DNA of 64,000 nucleotides from Isoetes taiwanensis (taxonomy: Eukaryota > Streptophyta > Lycopodiopsida > Isoetales > Isoetaceae), in assembly GCA_021234155.1 (NCBI GenBank), contig JAJEKV010000001.1, forward strand, positions 15,368,245 through 15,432,244, read 5' to 3'. The translations under genes and the position numbers were made by a program. Positions within the stretch are counted from its first letter, which is position 1. Each line of letters opens with the position of its first letter. Below, piece by piece: positions 52,508 through 63,006 of this stretch. The notes under the pieces are model-generated. The model had not been told where the DNA came from. It worked only from the letters and a program-made list of their open reading frames with translations, and did no database searches.

Positions 52508-53497
52508 TTGCAACTTCAACACACGGTGGGCAATCAGCACATCAATCATGTCCAAGTTGATGGTGGTAGTGCCGTCAATCTCATCACGGATAAACTCAGG
52601 AAGCAATTGGGCATCAAACAACTATACCGTGCCCCTTACGACATCAAGTTGGCAAATGGCCATATCACGCGTCCTCAAGGTGTCACCCCTCTTCTCCACA
52701 TCAGCATTGGTGATCTCAAATTCCCCTTGGAATTTGGTGTTTGGAAAGCTGGAGAAGATCCTGGTGACTATGAAATGCTGGTTGGACGACCCTTTCTCCG
52801 ACAGGCCAAGAGTATTCATTACTGGGCCACGGACCAACTTGTTATCACCAATGGCCATCTCAATGCCACAATGGATCTGGAAACTGGCCAATTGATCTCT
52901 GTCGAGAATGCTGAACCTTCCATCTCTGACACTGACTCTGAAGAAGCACAAAATATATATCATGTTCAAGCTCCTCCAGCGGGTCTGCCTCTCTCCTCTT
53001 ACCCTGAGTATGCAGATTCTTGGGGTGACATGACGCTCGATCAGGACCAGGCTGTTGCGGCTCTTTTGGACCCTTACCTGGCTTCCTGCAATCGCATTCA
53101 ACGTCTTGATCATTTTTCTGACCCACTTTCTTCTTCAGAGACCGTCGATGTTCATGCCGTCATGAAGCAACCCTTGCTTGATGACGCTCAACAGCCTCTT
53201 TTCTTCACCACGCAAAATGCTGCTCCTCCCGTCATGCTGCAGCCTCCTGCTCATCAGGTTCAGGACACGGAGGTTGTTCCTCATATTCAAACTCCAGAAG
53301 TGGAAATCGTGGACATTGGCAATAATCAACCTGTCCGTTTAGCTGCTCAGCTTCCACCGACCTATAAAGCACGCGCTGTGACGCTGTTCAAGAAATTCAA
53401 ACATATTTTTGCTTGGAGCTACAAAGACCTTCGAGGTATCAAAAAAGAATTAGGGGAACTCACCATTCCTACCAAATCTGATGCACGCCCAATCTAG
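52508..53497 (+). pseudogene. protease and linker of element C
   Basis: 329 codons open. The active-site region reads VQVDGGSAVNLITDKL, where DGG replaces D-S/T-G; DGGSxxN is commonly seen in this lineage. GDYEMLVGRPFLRQ corresponds to the protease flap/end strand. A Pro-rich linker leads to KARAVTLFKKFKHIFAWSYK, the approach to RT, then a stop (TAG at 53495-53497) just before QRQYRLNPNYRDRV, which belongs to RT. Confidence 0.8.
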
Positions 53498-55458
53498 CAA
53501 CGACAGTACAGGCTCAACCCAAATTACCGTGACCGCGTCAAGGCTGAGATTGACAAACTCTTGGCTGCTGGCCTGATTTATGAGGTCAAACATTCTGAAT
53601 GGGTGAGCCCAATCGTCATCGCTCTAAAACACAATGGTAAGATCCGCGTTTGCGTGGATTACAGAAAACTCAATCAAGCCACGGAGCGAGATCACTTTCC
53701 GCTTCCCTTCACTGACCAGGTTCTTGAAGAAGTTGCTGGTCATGAGATGCACTCTTTCATGGATGGTTATACTGGGTACAATCAAATTTCTATCAAGCAA
53801 GAAGATCAACTCAAAACTACCTTCACCACCCCGTGGGGCACTTTTGCCTACAAGGTGGTCCCTTTTGGTTTGTCAAACTCTCCTTCAACCTTTCAGCGCA
53901 TCATGCTCTCCGTCTTTCAAGACTTTATGAAGGATAAACCTTTTCTTCAGATCTTCCAAGATGATTTTTCTGCCTACAGCTCCATAGATGATCACTTGGA
54001 CAAATTGGAGCTTGTCTTTTAAAAATGTGATGAATCTGGCATAAGTCTCAATCCTGAGAAGTGCACCTTCTATGTCCTCAGGTGTTCTATTGGGTCATGT
54101 GGTCAGTCAAGAAGGCATTACCACGGATCCCGCTAAAATCAGTTGCGTACTGAAAGCTCAAGCACCATCTAATATCAAAGAGACACGCTCTTTCCTGGGT
54201 AAGGTAAATTACTATTCCACCTTCATTCCTGGACTTGCAGCTATAGCTGACCCCATTCATAAACTCACGGGTGATGAATCCACACGGGCTTGGAACTCCC
54301 ACGCGGAAGCTGCTTTTCAGAAGTTGAAGCTGTTACTTACTCAGGCCCCGGTCCTTGTTCCTCCTCAATGGGACAAGCCTTTCCATGTTCATGTTGATGT
54401 CTCTGCCTTTGCAATTGGTGCTGTTCTTTCTCAGGCCTATGATGAAAACACGGATAAACCAATTCGATATGCCAGCCGGAAACTCAATCCTGCTGAGCGG
54501 AACTATTCTGCCACGGAACGGGAAGCTTTGGGTTTAGTTTTCTGTAGTGTGTCCAACGTTTCCGGCATTATTTGTTGGGAAGCCAGATCAAGTTCTTTGT
54601 TGATCATCAAGCTCTTCTTTATTTGATCAACAAAGCCACGCCCACGGGTCGAATTGCTCGTTGGGTCCTTCTTCTGCAAGAGTTCGCTCCCTTCGAAATT
54701 GTTCATAAGGCAGGAAAATCTCATGTGGTGCCCGATTATCTTTCACGCATCCACACGGACGATCCTTCCACGGGTGTTTCTGATGCCTTTCCAGATGCTC
54801 AATTGTTCTTGGTCACGGCCACGCCCCATTGGTTTCACAACTTTCAGCAATATCTTCTCACTGGTGCTTTTCCTCCTGCCGATCCGACGCTCTCTCCAGA
54901 AAAGCTTCGCTCCCGCCACCGTCAGTTTCTCCGAGAGGTCCGTGACTATACCATGGTTGCAGGCCATTTGTATAAACGAGGCAAAGACATGGTCCTCCGT
55001 CATTGTGTCCTCCCTCATGAGGTGCCCGATATTGTTCGTCAAGCCCATGATGGGCTTGGGGGTGGTCATTTTAGTGGTGACGCCACGGCACGCAAAATTC
55101 TTTTGGCATGATACTTCTGGCCCACGCTCTTCAAAGATGCCCATGCTTATGCTCGCACGTGTGACGTCTGTCAGCGTGTGGGGAAGCCTACGGCCCGTGA
55201 TGCTCTTCCATTGACACCGGTCGCCATGCCACGTCCCTTCAGCAAATGGGGAATGGATTTTGTGGGGCCCATGGACCCACCGGCGCGGCACACCCGTGCC
55301 CGCTATATTCTGGTCATCATGGATTATGCTACCAAATGGGCGGAAGCTTGTGCACTCCCTGACAACACTGCTGCCAGCACCGCCAAGGTTCTCTACACAC
55401 ACATCATCACGCGTTTTGGTTGTCCCACGGAACTTGTTAGTGATCGTGGTGTGCATTT
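53498..55458 (+). pseudogene. RT, RNase H and partial integrase of element C
   Basis: RT is open at 53561-54022: GLIYEVKHSEWVSPIV, RVCVDYRKLNQATERDHFPL, YNQISIKQEDQLKTTF, active site FLQIFQDDFSAYSS. The thumb and RNase H are at 54072-54560 (LLGHVVSQEGITTDPAKISC, FHVHVDVSAFAIGAVLSQ). 54572-55111 continues RNase H (FFVDHQALLYLINKATPTGR) and the integrase zinc region (GLGGGHFSGDATARKILL). From 55112 come CDVCQRVGKPTARDALPL, WGMDFVGPMDPPARHTR and ELVSDRGVHFV. The frame is cut at 55459. Frame changes near 54020, 54560 and 55110. Confidence 0.88.
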
Positions 55459-57124
55459 TGTGACGTCGCCTACTCGTATACGGTGCACTCACCGTATACA
55501 AACAGGAGTTCATCCCCCATACCAGCTCCATGCCGATACAGGGCCCTCCACATAACACTGCAACCGTGACGGGTTCCAGTGGGAAGAGTGAAGGGGTCAT
55601 TTTACCCCGTTTCCCTCAGGGTCTACCTAGCTGCGGAAGCGTGAACATACATGTCAGTATATAACATAAGCACATATCCACCTCGAAGGGTGGTCCATCA
55701 CATCTGCATAAACAAGGTGAGCACAATACATATGGGGAGTTCTACCCAAGGCTCAGACTCAAGGGGATGACTGACGGCTTGGGTCTCCAGAGATCATGGC
55801 AGACAGAATTCATGGCAATGGGTTTGGCTGGCATATGAACATGGCCTAGGGTTGTCCACTCCATCCGCCCCTCCTGTGCACACTTTGCAGAGTAGGCTGA
55901 AAAGTGTTGGGACCTGACTGTAGCCCGCCGGATGCATAGCCAAAAGGGCTATTCCTGGGTTTCATCTCCCCAGTTCCGATGGGGCAGGTAGGGATCACTC
56001 CCTCCAGAGATCTACATGCTGACTCAAGGTGACTGGAGGGCCACTGCCCGTATTCGACTTGAACCCATTGGAAGGTGAATCCCCACCCCACGGGTGTCGA
56101 GCCCATGCCTTGCCCGCACTCAGTGGCAAGCCATTAGACCCAGTCACAATAATCCCCGGTAGCACTAACACACCATAGGGATCGTTCAAGAGTCAGAACA
56201 CGAACCTCCTTCTAAGCCAGTCTGGCCCCTTCACCCACAACCAGGTGTGGTTCTTGTGCACAGGCCGAATCTATAGTGCGCTAGAGAGGCTACTCTAGGA
56301 GCATCTACTACCAAGCTTTAGGTCTCTACCCCCCTTCCCAATACAAGAAGTTCATAGAGATACATCATCCATATACATCACAGAAGAACTAAAGAACTAT
56401 ATCTAATCTACATCATAGAGTTAGGTTCTTTAGTTAGAGGCTGGTACCTAGAGATCTAGAAGGCTGCTATGGACAATTTAATAGGCTAAACCTATTGATT
56501 CTATGACTGAAATAGGGTTTAGACTATCTAATTGGCCAAATACCTGATCCTTGAGTGGCTCCTCCTGACCTGAGCTCGACCATCCTGCTGAAACGCTCGA
56601 ATCAAGGGAAACTAATGGTGCAATTCTCTCAGGCAGAGTCTGGGAGGCGGTTTTGGCTGTTGAGGCAGCCAAAACAGAGTTCTAAAACCCTAGAAACGAA
56701 AAATGGGCAAGTTAGGGTTTCCCTCCCTTAATAGACAAGGGGTTGGCTAGGGTTTCCAATTATCCCCTTTAGGCATGTGGGATAATTGGGAATGGGCCCA
56801 CTTGCCTTTAATGGCTAGGTGGCAAAATGTGCCCACATGGAAATGTGTGCCCACATTAATGTGTACATTGGAAAATGTGCACATTAATTGCACACTTGGG
56901 TATGGCCCACTTGGCATCAAGTGTCCACATGGAAATGTGTGCCCACATTAATGTGTACCTTGGAAAATGTGCACATTAATAGTTGCACATATTTCTGGCA
57001 AGTTGCCCCCTAGGGCTACCCACCTGGCTACACGTTAGCGTACACGTCAGTCGGAGTGGCGCGTACGCGTGACGAGGCAGTACAGTATACGTCCTGGGAC
57101 CGTATACTGTCCTGGAACGTCACA
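55459..57124 (-). repeat. A-prime 3' LTR
   Basis: The + strand begins TGTGACGTCGCC and ends GGAACGTCACA, 1666 bp, the reverse complement of the element A LTR. The polypurine tract (minus AAGGTGGGGAGAA) adjoins at 57125. CATTT at 55454-55458 is a candidate 5-bp target duplication to compare with the far end. Confidence 0.92.
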
Positions 57125-57995
57125 TTCTCCCCACCTTGAAATGATGCTGTCCGCAGCATCGTGGGTCTCCCCACCTTGGGATCATCCTAACCTGCAATCA
57201 ACCTGATACATACGATAAGCTACTATAATACTTACACATTCATTAAGATTACCTTAAGGTAATATTTTTAAACATTATTACGCCATTATTTTATGGAATA
57301 ACTTATCGGTTCACAACATCATTAAAACAGGTTACTCAATACTTCACTTATTGAGACAATTAAGTTTATCAAAATTAAAATTAACGTCCGAGGTACTCTT
57401 CATTCCTTGCAACACATTCCAACAAAATTTGTGTTGCAAGTCTTCGTAGCTCGACCTCCTTGCCCTCTGGAGCGCTCTATTGGTCTGCAGGTCGACACTA
57501 CGTTAGTACCATTTTAATTATTAATAAAATTTTGGTTATATGGTAACCAACCCACCTATCTACGTGGCGGCATGGCTAATCTCCCGGCGTAGGAAGAGGA
57601 TGAATCTTCCATAATGGCCGAGGAGACAGCGCCTATATGCCTATATGCCGCTCATGCCTACACCTCTAGTTGCCCAGCGTGGAGGATATCCTTCCCGCGT
57701 GGGGGGGCGTGAAGGATAGATTCCTCCTATCAAAGCATATATGGGGCTAAAGGTGCCTTTCCTATCAATGCATTTCTTAATGACCTCCTTTCTCTCGAGG
57801 TCGTCTACTTCCGTAGGACAGAAGTAGACTTTCTAATCTACCTTCCACTCGCCCAAGCGAAAACGCGGTCATGCCTACATTGACATTACACCACGCCCTA
57901 GAGATCACCGTAGTGGTCCCATCATCGGTAACAACGCATGCGACCCATACCAAGCATAGGTTGCATGCGTAGATTAATCTTAACTATACATAGAA
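57125..57995 (-). other. A-prime 3' untranslated region
   Basis: Collinear with 42440-43323. It carries the hairpin 57934-57970 (ACGCATGCGACC ... GGTTGCATGCGT) and the CGATGATGGGA motif at 57927-57917. No gene. Confidence 0.6.
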
Positions 57996-59527
57996 TTAAT
58001 CTACACAAATCGACATGCCTGAGCCGATTTCTTCGGAGATGACCTTGCCGTCCCATTGCTCCATAAACTGTGGGTACTGCTTTACTAGATCTTTCTTGAG
58101 TACCCATGTCGCGTCTTCCACTGGCAAGTGTTTCCACTTGACCAAGTATTGGAGGAATTCCGACCTCCTTGTTTTCTTGAAAGCTTTATCAAGAATCAAT
58201 TCTGGAACTATCTCCAACTCCTCCTCCGTCATTTCCAACAACGTTGGAGTGTCCAAGACTTCGTCTGGATTTGGAGTATGCTTCTTCAACAAACTCACGT
58301 GGAAGACCTTATGAATCTTTAGGTGTGCTGGCAAGTCTAGTTTGTAGGCTTGATTACCTACTCTCTCGACTATTCTGAAAGGTCCAGCCCACCTTGGAGC
58401 AAGCTTCTTACAATTTCCGATCCTGAGCTTCGCCTGCTTCACTTTGATCTTGAGCCAAACATCGTCTCCAACTTTGAACTCTCTGACTGTTCGATGCTTG
58501 TTGGCGATGCTCTTTTGTCGACTTCTTGCTGCTAGCAGATACCCTCGAACCTCTTCCACAAGCTGCTGCATATCAGCCAACATTTGCTGCGAAACTTCCA
58601 CTTTTGACACGGGGTTGTGCCAAGTGTCTGGAGTTAGGCACTGATAGCCGTAATTGATCATAAACGACGACATTTGGGATGATTCCTGCTTGGTGCTATT
58701 GTATGCAAGTGAATAAATTCTTCCCACATACCTTGCTTATTCCAGACATAGTTTCGTAGCATGTCTTCTAAAATCCTGTTGGTCCGCTCCGTTTGGCCAT
58801 CCGTCTGAGGATGATATGCCGTGCTCATGGATAGCTTGGTCTGAATCGTCGCAAAGAGGTCTTGCCAAAATGCACTCATGAACTTCGGGTCCCTGTCGGA
58901 GATAATCTCCCTTGGCATGCCATGAAGCCTGAAGATCTCTTTGGTGAAGAGCTTCGCTGTATCCATAGCCGTATCTGTGGTCCTGCAAGGCACAAAATGT
59001 GCCATTTTCGACAACTTGTCGACTACTACCATCAAAGCGTCTTTCCCTCTTACGGTCCCTGGGAGTCCTGTGATGAAATCCATGCTAATCACCTCCCATT
59101 TAGTGTTTGGCACCGCTAATGGCTCTACGGCCCCTGGAATTCGGAGTTGTTCCGCCTTTGTCTGCTGACATAGCTGGCATTCCTTGATGTAGCGAGCTAC
59201 CTGCTTCTTCATTCCTGGCCAATAATAGCTGCTGCGTACTTTGAAATATGTTTTCATGAATCCCGCATGGCCAGCTATTGGGCTGTTGTGCGTGTCATGG
59301 AGGATCAATTTCCTTACACCTGATGATTCGGGTACGCACAACTTGTTCTTATGGTATAACAGGTTGCCTTCCTTCTTATAATTTTTAAAGGCTTCCCGCT
59401 CCTTATCTGTTCTAGCCTCCCTAGAGAGGCTTGCCCATACTTCCTTAAAATCCACATCCGTTGGCAAGGACTCTTCAATCTTCTTACCAAAGTCGCTGGA
59501 GAGCGTCGAAATTGCATTGCAATGCAC
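57996..59527 (-). pseudogene. integrase and chromodomain of A-prime
   Basis: 59527-58658 holds the integrase: [20 protein letters not shown] (both zinc His), [47 protein letters not shown] and [16 protein letters not shown], so H-H-C-C and D-D-E are all present. A small frame change at about 58710 leads to 58727-57996 with the GPY/F-like region (KLAPRWAGPFRIVERVGNQA) and the chromodomain (LILDKAFKKTRRSEFLQY, LVKWKHLPVEDATWVLKKDL), ending GSGMSICVD. Best preserved integrase of the family here. Confidence 0.92.
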
Positions 59528-59535
59528 TCTAGTTG

Positions 59536-61605
59536 TCAGAGGATGCCTTGAAGAGCATCTGCTACCACGTTGAGCTTCCCTGGCTTGTAGACTATATCAA
59601 AGTCGTACTCTTCAAGGAACTCCATCCACCTTCTCTGCCTCAGGTTGAGGTGTGGTTGCGTGAATACATACTGGAGGCTCTGATGGTCTGTATCCAACTG
59701 GAACTTCCTTCCCAAAAGGTAGTGCCTCCAAATTCTTAATGCCCTGACAACCGCAAGCAATTCCTGATCGTGCGTTGGGTAGCGCGTTTCGGCGTCGTTC
59801 ATCTTCCTGGAGTCATACGCTACTACACGCTCTTCTTGCATGAGCACTGCACCTGTAGCTATCTTACTCGCGTCTGTCGCTACAAGCTTGTCTTTCTCCG
59901 GGTCCGGCAGGGTTAAGACTGGGGCGGTTGTTAAAGCTTCCTTCAACAATTCAAACCCTGCTTGGGCTTTCTTGTGCCAATGCTCTGCCCAATCTTTCAC
60001 TTTCTCCGCCCTCGTCAAATGCGTTAGCGGGGCGCTATCTTAGCAAAGTTCTTCATGAACTTCCTGTAGTACCACTAGGCTAAGGTAAAAACTTCCGACT
60101 TCATGCACATTCTTCACCCCGCCGCCCTTTGAATGGCGGCTTCAATCTTGGCGGGGATCCGTCGAGATTCCTTACGCTGAAATCACATGACCCGAATATT
60201 CCACCTTCTGCATTTTGCGGTGACGACCGACAACTTGGCGTTATTGGCGGTGCCTCTTCAACTTCTCTAGCACTCTCCTTAAGTGTTGTACGTGCTCTTC
60301 AAGGGATCTGCTATACACCAAAATGTCATCAAAGAATACAATCACAAAGGTGTCTAAAAACTCCCTGAAGATGTCGTTCATGAGCCTCATGAACGTCGCG
60401 GGGGCATTCGATAAGCCGAAAGGCATTACCGTGAACTCATAATGCCCATACCGCGTTTTGAAGGCGGTCTTATGGATATCTTCTTCCTTTATCCTGATCT
60501 GATGATAACCTGACCTTAAGTCGATTTTGGAGAAGACCTTTGCACCTTGGAGTTGATCCATCAAGTCATCTGATCTGGGGAGCGCATACTTGTTCTTAAT
60601 GGTGTGCTTGTTCAACTGCCTATAGTCTATGCACATCCTCAGAGATCCATCCTTCTTCTTGACAAAAAGAATGGGCGCTCCAAATGGCGAGGCGCTAGGC
60701 CTAATGAAGCCTAGGTCGAGCAACTCCTGCAATTGCTTCTTCAGCTCCGTCAACTCCTGCGTCGTCATTCTGTATGGAGCCTTACTTGTCGGCTTTGCTC
60801 CCGGTTCGAGTGCTATCTCACACTCGACTCCCCTATAAGGAGGAAGCTGCTTGATCTCATCTGGAAAGAGATCATGGAATTCCGTGATCAGCTGAGCTAT
60901 TTGCTTCGGCAACTTGCTGAGCACCCTGTCTTCTTTGCTTTCCTCTGATTCTGGCTCATCAATCTCAAGCTTGAAGATGTATGCCACCTGCTCGCCCTTG
61001 ATGCACTTGAACAGCCGCTTAGAAGACATGCACTGCATGATGGGAATAACTTCTTTACCTGTGATCTCGATGATCTTGCCATCGGGTGTTGGGAAGGTCA
61101 CCTTCCGCTTTCCACAATCGATAATGGCCCCTGCTGGTCCAAGGTACTCCATTCCTATGATCAAGTCGTACTTGCCAATGCCCATTACTTCTGCCCCCAT
61201 CTGGATATTAATCCCTGGCAAGTCGATGTCGAAGTTAATTCTCTTGCTTGCCGTCTGCCTTACTGCTCCACTTGCTAAGACAACGGGCCTTGGCTTTGAC
61301 TTTAGTGGTTTCAACTTCAACATTTGAACCATTCTGGGGGATGCAAAGTTATGGCTACTTCCTGAATCTATCAAGACTATGAAGGACTTGGCCTTGGCCT
61401 TCCCTACTGTGGAAATTACTTTGTACTGGCTCTCTGCTTGCTCTGTATCTATTGCGGCAAAGATATGACACTCACCCTGGATGTAGTCGCGGGCTTCCTC
61501 GCCGTCCTCGTCAGACAGAGTGTCCCAATCCCCCAACTCCGCTAGCCCCGCACACTCATGGCGTAAGGGCGGTTCATTTTGCCCTATGGCTTTGGCTGGA
61601 AGCAC
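59536..61605 (-). pseudogene. protease, RT and RNase H of A-prime
   Basis: 61605-60241 is open for 454 codons: [19 protein letters not shown], protease [54 protein letters not shown] and active site [16 protein letters not shown] damaged stretch at 60240-60020 covers the RT thumb. RNase H is open at 60018-59536 ([40 protein letters not shown]), ending in a frame change just before the tether LSR-P segment. Otherwise like 38916-42439. Confidence 0.92.
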
Positions 61606-62827
61606 ACAAGCAAAGCTGCTTTTCTATGCACTCCTGTCTCTTTTCCTTGGGCATCGCCTGCAAAAAGGATCGCACTGCTTTGGAGTAGTTTGACCCCTCC
61701 TGCTTGTCCTTGAAGGACACCTGCTTCTTCTCCTGCTGTTTCCCCTGGTTGCCACCATATGGGGCTCTAGCCGGGACTGGATTTGCTGCCCTAGGGCTAT
61801 AGCTTCCTGTCGCCTTGCCTTTATCCTGGAAATACTGCTGCTTCTGCCCGCTATTCTGAGGTCCCGTCCCCTGCAAGCTTATAGCCTTGGACTCTGCTTC
61901 TGATACTGTCTTAGGGTTTATTGCCCTCACAAGCTTGCGGATCTCCTCATTCAGCCCCTCAATATAGCTTTCTACTGCATGCTTCTCACCCAATTTTGGC
62001 ACATACAGCCTCAGCCTCATGAATTCCTCTATATACTTCTGGACATATTTGTTGCCTTCTTTTGTTGTAGAAGCTATTTTGCATCATCATCTTGGACTTA
62101 TGCTCCCTTGGGACGTAGTGGCGCTTGAAGGCTTTAGCAAACTTCCTGAACTTACAAGCATCCCTGCTCAAGCCGTGTGCCTTTGCATAACCCTTCCACC
62201 AAATCCGTGCGGCTCCTTTCAAGTTGGCTGTTGCCACTCTTCCTTTGTCTTTATCCTTCATGCCATAAGCGTTGCCGTACTCACTCATTTCGTCCAGCCA
62301 TGCCTCACTTCTAATCGACTTGTTCTCCCCCCGAAGCTGTTCCGATTCCGGGCCTTCCATACATTGCCCGGTCGCGGAATCTACCTTCTTACGGTAGTCG
62401 AGGCCACAGTGTCCCTTTTTTCGTCCATCTGGGGTGTTCCTCTGCCTTCCCTCTTCAGTGTTCCTTTGCCTTCCAACTGTTCGGTCCTGGGCCTGCTCTT
62501 CTTCTTCTTCGGAGTCGGAGTCCGAGTCTGAGCTTGAGTCAGAGGAATCCGAGCTGGGGGATCTCCTTCTCGTGCTCCTCTTCTTGTCCCCTCCTGTTTT
62601 CCGAGCTGATGCTTGTGGCAATTGAGCATTGCCCACCGAACCTGCTCCTGCTTGTGCGGCTAACAGAGCCTTTATCTGCTCAAGGTCCGTCCTCATCTGG
62701 GATATCTCCTCCTCTGGGGTCATGGGTTCCATTTCTTCAAATAAGTTCCTTGCCGGGGGTGGTCTGGGCGGGGTCTGTTCTTCCCTAAGGTCTTGGCGTT
62801 GTCGTTCCCCTGAGCCTAGGCCTCTAA
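61574..62827 (-). pseudogene. gag of A-prime
   Basis: The putative exon starts at 62827 after TATGCAG and reads RGLGSGERQRQDLREEQTPP, RNLFEEMEPMTPEEEISQMR, then an acidic/Ser tract (SSDSSDSSSDSDSDSEEEEE). The capsid core is SEAWLDEMSEYGNAYGMKDK, VATANLKGAARIWWKGYAKA and KFRKFAKAFKRHYVPREHKS, with MRLRLYVPKLGEKHAVESYI after a small frame change. It ends at ECIEKQLC, the first Cys of the knuckle, where the frame changes to pol. An in-frame ATG at 62837 lies upstream of the splice AG and may be fortuitous. Confidence 0.88.
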
Positions 62828-63006
62828 CTGCATACACAAATAATTCATGGCTATATGGTTAGTTTTACTTGTTCTCTTGCATTGTTTATGTTTGTTGGTA
62901 TAGTTGTGGGGCAAAAATACATCAACAAAACATTTAAAGTGCAACAGAAATCATATTTATATTATATCATATTTTAGTACAAAAGTCTCCGGGATCAAGA
63001 GTCTAA
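62828..63006 (-). other. putative intron end between ORF2 and gag (A-prime)
   Basis: AT-rich; the minus strand has ACTAAC then CATATAGCC and ends TGTATGCAG at 62828. Same layout as 20119-20157. Confidence 0.45.

Larger units (their letters stand above)
49637..55458 (+). mobile_element. Ty3/gypsy element C (Tat/Athila-like), 3' end lost
   Basis: LTR, primer site similar to TGGCGCCGTTGCCGGGGA, long gag with zinc knuckles, protease, RT, RNase H and integrase to its second catalytic motif. At 55459 it is interrupted by the A-prime LTR, so the integrase end and 3' LTR lie beyond the A-prime insertion, outside the window. RT has FQDDFSAYS instead of the chromovirus FFDDILVYS, and no chromodomain is seen. 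Confidence 0.85.

Noticed and set aside
52508-52600. DGG instead of D-S/T-G in element C protease as a dead active site
   Set aside because: DGGSxxN at this place is common in Tat/Athila-type elements, so it is not good evidence of inactivation.
62381-62862. Plus-strand Ser/Leu-rich frames over A-prime gag
   Set aside because: Antisense of the acidic Ser/Asp tract of gag; no independent support.
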